From NCBI GenBank assembly GCA_026387055.1, contig JAPLML010000066.1:1-33731 (forward strand): 33,731 bases of DNA, read 5' to 3'. The notes beneath the pieces were generated by a model. The model did no database searches and was not told the origin of the DNA. It saw only the letters and a program-made list of their open reading frames with translations. This DNA is from Planctomycetota bacterium. GTDB lineage: Bacteria > Planctomycetota > Phycisphaerae > FEN-1346. Positions 29,524 to 33,731 of the stretch are shown one piece after another. Both the position numbers and the translations under genes were made by a program. The first letter of the stretch is position 1. Each line of letters begins with the position of its first letter.

Positions 29524-30503
29524 GTATCCGTTTTCTTCAGCCGATCCAAGAGCACCGTCGCGATGACCACCGACCCGATGATCACCCACTGCCACGGCGT
29601 CGGCACGCCCAGGAATAAGAGGCCGTACGCCAAGACGCCCATGATGAGCGCCCCGAGGAACGTGCCGAGGATGCTCCCCCGCCCACCCGACAGGCTCGTC
29701 CCGCCGACGATGACGGCCGCAATGGCGTAAAGCTCCAGCCCGTCGCCCGCCAGTGGGTCGCCCGTGCCCTGGCGCACCCAGAATACCAGTCCGGCCAGGG
29801 CGGTGCAAAGCCCGCTCAGGAGGAACGTCAGGACCACGATCCGCCCGACGTTGATGCCGCACAGCCGCGCCGTCTCGGCGCTGCCGCCCACGGCAAAGAC
29901 GTGCCGGCCGAAGACGCTTCGCGTCAGCATCACGTGGCCGACGAGCATCACCAGGAGGCTGACGCCGATGGGCAGGTACCGCTGAAGCTCGACCGGGGCG
30001 CGGAAGTCGCACCCGATGGTGTGCCCGCCCGCCGCCACCATCGCCAAGCCCCGGGCCATCATCATCGAGCCGAGCGTCACGATGAACGACGGGATGCGGA
30101 ACCGGACGGTCACGGCCCCGTTAAAGAGGCCCGCCGCCAGGCCCGCCGCCAGGCAGCCGACGATGCCCAGCATGAGCGACCCCGTGGCGCCCGCCACGAC
30201 GACCATCAGGACGTGCGTCAGGGCGATCAGCCGGCCGACCGAGAGGTCGATCCCGCCCGCGATGATGACGAACGTCGAGCCGACCGCCAGGATGAGGTTG
30301 ATCGCGCACGAGCCGGCCACGTCGATCGCGTTATTCCACGAGAGGAACGTCGGGTCGTGCAGCGCGAGCGACTCGAAATCCACGGCCGACAGGGCCGTGA
30401 AGAAAAGCAGCAGCGCCACCAGGGCGAGCGCCAGCACCAGCACCCGGCTGGCCGTGATGCGGCTCCGGAGGTCCGGCGCGGCACTATCGGCAGAGGCGGA
30501 CAT
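29520..30503 (-). CDS. Sugar ABC transporter permease (RbsC type)
   Basis: Inner-membrane permease of 327 residues with eight to ten hydrophobic segments. The family motif SVGRLIALTHV follows GGIDLS, and the conserved C-terminal region TSLSGGRGSILGTFLGALIMG contacts the ATPase. It belongs to the BPD_transp_2 family (RbsC/XylH). The gene order permease then binding protein is present but no ATP-binding protein (RbsA-type) lies in the window. Upstream is the DUF4159 gene, 72 bases away in the same direction. It must use an ATPase encoded elsewhere or the transporter is incomplete. Confidence 0.9.
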   Translation of the reverse strand: MSASADSAAPDLRSRITASRVLVLALALVALLLFFTALSAVDFESLALHDPTFLSWNNAIDVAGSCAINLILAVGSTFVIIAGGIDLSVGRLIALTHVLMVVVAGATGSLMLGIVGCLAAGLAAGLFNGAVTVRFRIPSFIVTLGSMMMARGLAMVAAGGHTIGCDFRAPVELQRYLPIGVSLLVMLVGHVMLTRSVFGRHVFAVGGSAETARLCGINVGRIVVLTFLLSGLCTALAGLVFWVRQGTGDPLAGDGLELYAIAAVIVGGTSLSGGRGSILGTFLGALIMGVLAYGLLFLGVPTPWQWVIIGSVVIATVLLDRLKKTDT

Positions 30504-30575
30504 TGCGGCGGCACTATAGCACCGCCGCCGGGAAGCCTCAATTCAAAACGAGAGCGGCGGGCGGCATGCTACCCG

Positions 30576-32876
30576 CTAGGGTGTGAGGGCGTAGAGGATG
30601 ATGTTGGCGGCGAGGCGCTTGGCGTCGTCGGGGGCGTAGGCGCGGGCGCCCCACGTCTTCAGGCCGTCGAGGCCGCACGAGAGGCCGTAGGGGCTGTAGA
30701 TCATCACGACGTGGCCGCCGCGCTCCAGGCCGTAGAGCACCGGCCGCTTGAGGTCGGGCGTCTCGGCCTTGACGGCGGGCGTGTAGGCGACGCTGTCGAT
30801 CCGCGTCCCGACCTTGCCGCTGAAGACGGCGTGATCGGGCGGAAGCTCCTTGAGCGCCGCGTCCGGGAACATCTCCTTCACGAGGTCCCGCAGGGCCTTG
30901 TCGAACGCGGGCCGCCCGCAGCACGCCTCGGCCCACACGAAGCCGCCGCGTTCCAGGTAGGCCTTCAGCGCCGCCCGCTCCGCGTCGCTCAGATGGAACG
31001 CGTAGTGCCCGGTGATATAGAGGATATTGAATGTGCCGATATCGGCGCCGGTCAGGCGGACAGGCACGGGGCGGCTGTAGACCGACACGCCGAATCGCTC
31101 CGCCATGTCCCTGAGGAGCGCGGGCAGGGCGTACGGCCGCGGCTGCCAGTCGCCGTCGTGCTGGATCTGGCCGAGGCGGGTCGCGCCGCGCGGCGGCGGC
31201 TCGTCGCGCGGCAACTCCTTGACAGGGGCCGTCGCCAAGCGGTCCGGCAGGGCGCTCAAGCCGGTGGCGTAGGCCGCCAGGTTCTCACCGAGCCGCAGGG
31301 CGTCACTGGCGCGGTCCGGATCGGAGGCGGCCCAGGCGTCGCCGAGGCCCTTCGGCGCGAGAATGACGGCCGCGCGGCAGCCGAGGTTCATCACCTCCAG
31401 GTCCGCCGGCGGAACGCGGTAAACCGCGCGGTAGATCGGGTGCTCGGCATCCATCGGCTCGAACTTCGAGTCGGGCAGCGGCGTGGCGAACAGCCGCCGG
31501 ATGCTGTCGGTGAAGGCCGCGTCGCCGCCTTGGGCGTCCGCGAGGACGAGGCCTCCCTGCTCCACGTACTCCCTCAGCCGCGGGAGCGAGGCCGCGAGCA
31601 TCCGCAGCGCCCCCCGGCCCGTCACGTGCAGGATCGGCGCCGCCAGGTAGGCCGGCAGCGGGGCGTCGCAGTCCAGCGTCCGCCAGTCGACGAAATCGCC
31701 GCCCACGCGCTTGCCCAGGAACCGCACGAGGTGGTCCAAGTCGCGCGGGTCGCGCCGCCACGGGCCGTCCCACTCCAGCCGCTGCACGAGCAGCGGCTTG
31801 TACGCCTTGGCCAGGAACAGGAGGCACAGGGCATCGTGGTACAGCCGATCGGTCCACGTGCCGTCGGCCTTCTGACCGCTCACAAGGAGGTCCATGCCTT
31901 CGCGGAACCAGTCATGCGAGCCGAAGGTCCGCCGGCCGGACGTCACCCCGGCGCGTTCGAGGGCGTAGAGCCAGAAGTAGTACCACGCGATCTGGCGGTT
32001 CGGGTTCTCCTGGAGCGAGTAGCGCTGGTTGATCCACTCGATGCCGCGCTCGATGACCGCCGTCCGCTCGGCGGCGGCCTCGGAGGACTCGCCCTTCGCC
32101 AGCCGGTCGTTGCACAGGTACAGGCTCGCGATGACGGCAGCCGTCATGCTGCCGTAGGCCTCCTCGGGCTCGGGATCGTGGTAGACGTACCCCCATCCGC
32201 CGCCGGGAAGCTGGGTGACGCGGAAGTGCCGGTCGGCCTTCCGCCACACGTCCAGGGGCACCTTAGCGCCGGCCCGCTCGGCCTCCGAGAGGGCGAGGAT
32301 GGCAAACTGCGTGTTGGACGCATCCGGGCGCTCATACTGGCGGCGAAGCTCCGCCTCGTTCTTGGCCGCCGCCAGCGGACCGCCCGCCTTGCCGCCGCCC
32401 GGGGCGATGGTTGGAACGCCATATCCCCACGCCCCCGTCGGGTGCTGCATCTCGATCAGCCAATCGACGCACGCCTGGGTCTCTGCCTTGAACCGGGCGG
32501 GATCGGCCGCCGAGAAGGCGAGCGCCTTGAGGGCCACGACGTAGGTGTGCTGGTTCTTCACGCCGCGAAGATGCTCAAGGGCGGCGGCCACGCCCTTGTC
32601 TTCGGGCGAAACGCCGGCCTGAAGCAGCGCGTAGGTGCAGAGGGCCGTGACGCCGCCTTCCTGCGCGTAATCCGGCCAGGTGCCGTCGGGATGCTGGGCC
32701 TTCTTGAGGGCGTCCACCGACCGGAGGATGGCTGCCCGGACCTGGGGGCCCGTGACGCCTTCCTGGCCGGCCGCGCCACACGGAAAACCACTAACCGCTG
32801 CCGCAACAATCGCCGATAAAAGAAGAGCGCGGGCCGCCGGCTGTGACCGCGCCGAATTGGGTTGACCGGCAGGCAT
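30576..32876 (-). CDS. DUF4159 protein with squalene cyclase-like repeats, exported
   Basis: The 766-residue protein has an N-terminal signal peptide (ALLLSAIVAAAVSGFPCGAAG). The first half contains alpha/alpha repeats of the prenyltransferase/squalene cyclase type (KKAQHPDGTWPDYAQEGG, MQHPTGAWGYGV, LPGGGWGYVY, GQKADGTWTD). The second half is DUF4159, recognisable by NILYITGHYAFHLSDAERAALKAYL, GGFVWAEACCGRPAFDKALR and the AANIILYAL end. In planctomycetes such proteins sit in clusters with MoxR ATPase, DUF58 and vWA/BatA-type membrane proteins. Here moxR is divergently placed 130 bases away. Its molecular function is unknown. The ATG at 32876 was chosen for the signal peptide. Confidence 0.88.
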   Translation of the reverse strand: MPAGQPNSARSQPAARALLLSAIVAAAVSGFPCGAAGQEGVTGPQVRAAILRSVDALKKAQHPDGTWPDYAQEGGVTALCTYALLQAGVSPEDKGVAAALEHLRGVKNQHTYVVALKALAFSAADPARFKAETQACVDWLIEMQHPTGAWGYGVPTIAPGGGKAGGPLAAAKNEAELRRQYERPDASNTQFAILALSEAERAGAKVPLDVWRKADRHFRVTQLPGGGWGYVYHDPEPEEAYGSMTAAVIASLYLCNDRLAKGESSEAAAERTAVIERGIEWINQRYSLQENPNRQIAWYYFWLYALERAGVTSGRRTFGSHDWFREGMDLLVSGQKADGTWTDRLYHDALCLLFLAKAYKPLLVQRLEWDGPWRRDPRDLDHLVRFLGKRVGGDFVDWRTLDCDAPLPAYLAAPILHVTGRGALRMLAASLPRLREYVEQGGLVLADAQGGDAAFTDSIRRLFATPLPDSKFEPMDAEHPIYRAVYRVPPADLEVMNLGCRAAVILAPKGLGDAWAASDPDRASDALRLGENLAAYATGLSALPDRLATAPVKELPRDEPPPRGATRLGQIQHDGDWQPRPYALPALLRDMAERFGVSVYSRPVPVRLTGADIGTFNILYITGHYAFHLSDAERAALKAYLERGGFVWAEACCGRPAFDKALRDLVKEMFPDAALKELPPDHAVFSGKVGTRIDSVAYTPAVKAETPDLKRPVLYGLERGGHVVMIYSPYGLSCGLDGLKTWGARAYAPDDAKRLAANIILYALTP

Positions 32877-33006
32877 CGTACCCTCGCGAGCGGTTTCCGA
32901 ATCGCCCTCCGGGGAGTTATCGACTAGGGGAACCGGCGGGCTTCATGGCATTCGCCTCGCCTCGTGGACCGATGGGAGCATGGGCCAGCGCTCAAGAGCG
33001 TCCGAC

Positions 33007-33731
33007 ATGGCCGACACGGATTTTGACCAGAAACTCGAACAGTTCAAACGCGTCCGCGACCGCCTCGTCGCCGAGGTCGGCCACCGGATTATAGGCCAGC
33101 GCGAGGTGGTTGACCAGATGCTGGCCACCGTCTTCGTCGGCGGCCACTGCCTGCTGGTGGGCGTGCCGGGCCTGGCGAAGACGATGATGGTCCGCAGCCT
33201 GGCGGGGGCGCTCGACCTGGCGTTCAAGCGCATCCAGTTCACGCCCGACCTGATGCCCTCGGACATCACGGGGACGGACCTCGTGGACCAGGCGCCGGAC
33301 GGCCGGCGCGAGTTCCGCTTCGTGCCGGGGCCGCTCTTCGCCAACATCGTCCTGGCCGACGAGATCAACCGGGCCCCGCCGAAGACCCAGTCGGCCCTTC
33401 TGGAGGCGATGCAGGAACACCAGGTCACGGTCGGGCAGAAGACCCACGACCTGCCCCAGCCTTTCTTCGTCATCGCCACGCAGAACCCCATTGAGCAGGA
33501 GGGCACGTACCCCCTGCCCGAGGCCCAACTGGACCGGTTTCTTTTCTGCATCCACGTGCCGTACCCGACCGCGGCCGAAGAGGAGCACATCCTGATGGTC
33601 CCGACGGGCATCTCGACCGAGCCGGCTGCGCCGGTGGTGGGCATCGAGCACATCCGGGCCCTGCAGGAGGCCGTGCTGGCCGTGCCGGTGTCGAAGTACG
33701 TTGTGGCCTATACGGCCAAGCTGGTGCGTGC
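33007..33731 (+). CDS. moxR: MoxR-family AAA+ ATPase, partial
   Basis: Chaperone-like AAA+ ATPase; the visible 241 residues run off the right edge. Motifs are the Walker A-like GVPGLAKT, DLMPSDITG, the Walker B VLADEINRAPPKTQSALLEAM, the sensor ATQNPIEQEGTYPLPEAQLDRFLF, and the start of the C-terminal lid. MoxR proteins are thought to help assemble or activate metal- or vWA-containing proteins encoded nearby. I chose the ATG at 33007; an in-frame ATG at 32980 would add nine residues and neither has a strong ribosome binding site. The gap of about 130 bases to the divergent DUF4159 gene must hold both promoters, but I see no clear consensus. Confidence 0.9.
   Translation, partial: MADTDFDQKLEQFKRVRDRLVAEVGHRIIGQREVVDQMLATVFVGGHCLLVGVPGLAKTMMVRSLAGALDLAFKRIQFTPDLMPSDITGTDLVDQAPDGRREFRFVPGPLFANIVLADEINRAPPKTQSALLEAMQEHQVTVGQKTHDLPQPFFVIATQNPIEQEGTYPLPEAQLDRFLFCIHVPYPTAAEEEHILMVPTGISTEPAAPVVGIEHIRALQEAVLAVPVSKYVVAYTAKLVR

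Noticed and set aside
29901..32819. A long plus-strand open frame across the permease and DUF4159 genes.
   Set aside because: It spans two genes with clear signal peptide, membrane and domain motifs on the other strand and shows no recognisable domains itself.

Overview
The window is about 33.7 kb of GC-rich DNA with no rRNA, tRNA or CRISPR array that I could see. The gene content looks like Planctomycetota or a close relative, probably anaerobic or facultative, and probably a metagenome-type assembly. Clues are membrane-anchored Ser/Thr kinases, a DUF4159/squalene-cyclase-repeat protein beside MoxR, a Tat-exported sugar isomerase-like protein, a HEAT-repeat membrane protein, a group 3b-type NiFe hydrogenase and a large HgdC-like activase. 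The taxon is inference from family content, not from a marker gene.

Layout. 1-4594 (minus): a sulfhydrogenase-type NiFe hydrogenase operon in the order response regulator, hydB, hydG, hydD, hydA (hydA runs off the left edge), behind a good sigma70-like promoter at 4781-4808. 4849-7251 (minus): an ORF6N protein, a hypE gene that has lost an internal segment and its frame, and a voltage-gated K+ channel. 7302-14025: a phage-derived cassette. A CI/LexA-like repressor faces a sigma-region-4-like HTH gene across a promoter and a 25-bp operator-like inverted repeat. Next come an ASCH protein and a tightly coupled operon of ATPase, GNAT, small HTH terminase-like protein, ParB-like protein and large terminase, with no portal, capsid, tail or integrase. 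14127-18241 (minus): a PLD nuclease-like protein and two paralogous Ser/Thr kinases, one with a frameshift in a G7 run. 18460-24021 (plus): a Tat-exported TIM-barrel protein and a 1433-residue acyl-CoA dehydratase activase-like protein. 23822-25633 (minus): a HEAT-repeat membrane protein. 25780-28397 (plus): hydrogenase maturation protease, SDR oxidoreductase and BioF. 28493-30503 (minus): sugar ABC transporter binding protein and permease without an ATPase. 30576-32876 (minus): DUF4159 protein, divergent from a partial moxR at the right edge.

The most unusual signal is the set of dispersed palindromic elements. One family (about 96-120 bp, arms built on AGTGCGGAGTGCGGAATGC) occurs four times inside the phage-derived cassette. 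Three of those copies lie in frame inside genes (GNAT, ParB-like, large terminase), always in the same reading frame, and add similar 35-41 residue peptides to what look like surface loops. A second family (GCCCAGC-AA-GCTGGGC followed by GGCTAA) shows compensatory changes between copies and supplies the stop codon of bioF. A third family (CGGCCGG-ACAA-CCGGCCG type) forms a very long nested palindrome at 19417-19589.

Functionally the left part is H2/NADP(H) redox metabolism with dispersed maturation genes (hypE at 5.5-6.4 kb, protease at 25.8 kb). The centre is a silenced or domesticated phage packaging module. The right part is signalling, transport and cell-envelope housekeeping.
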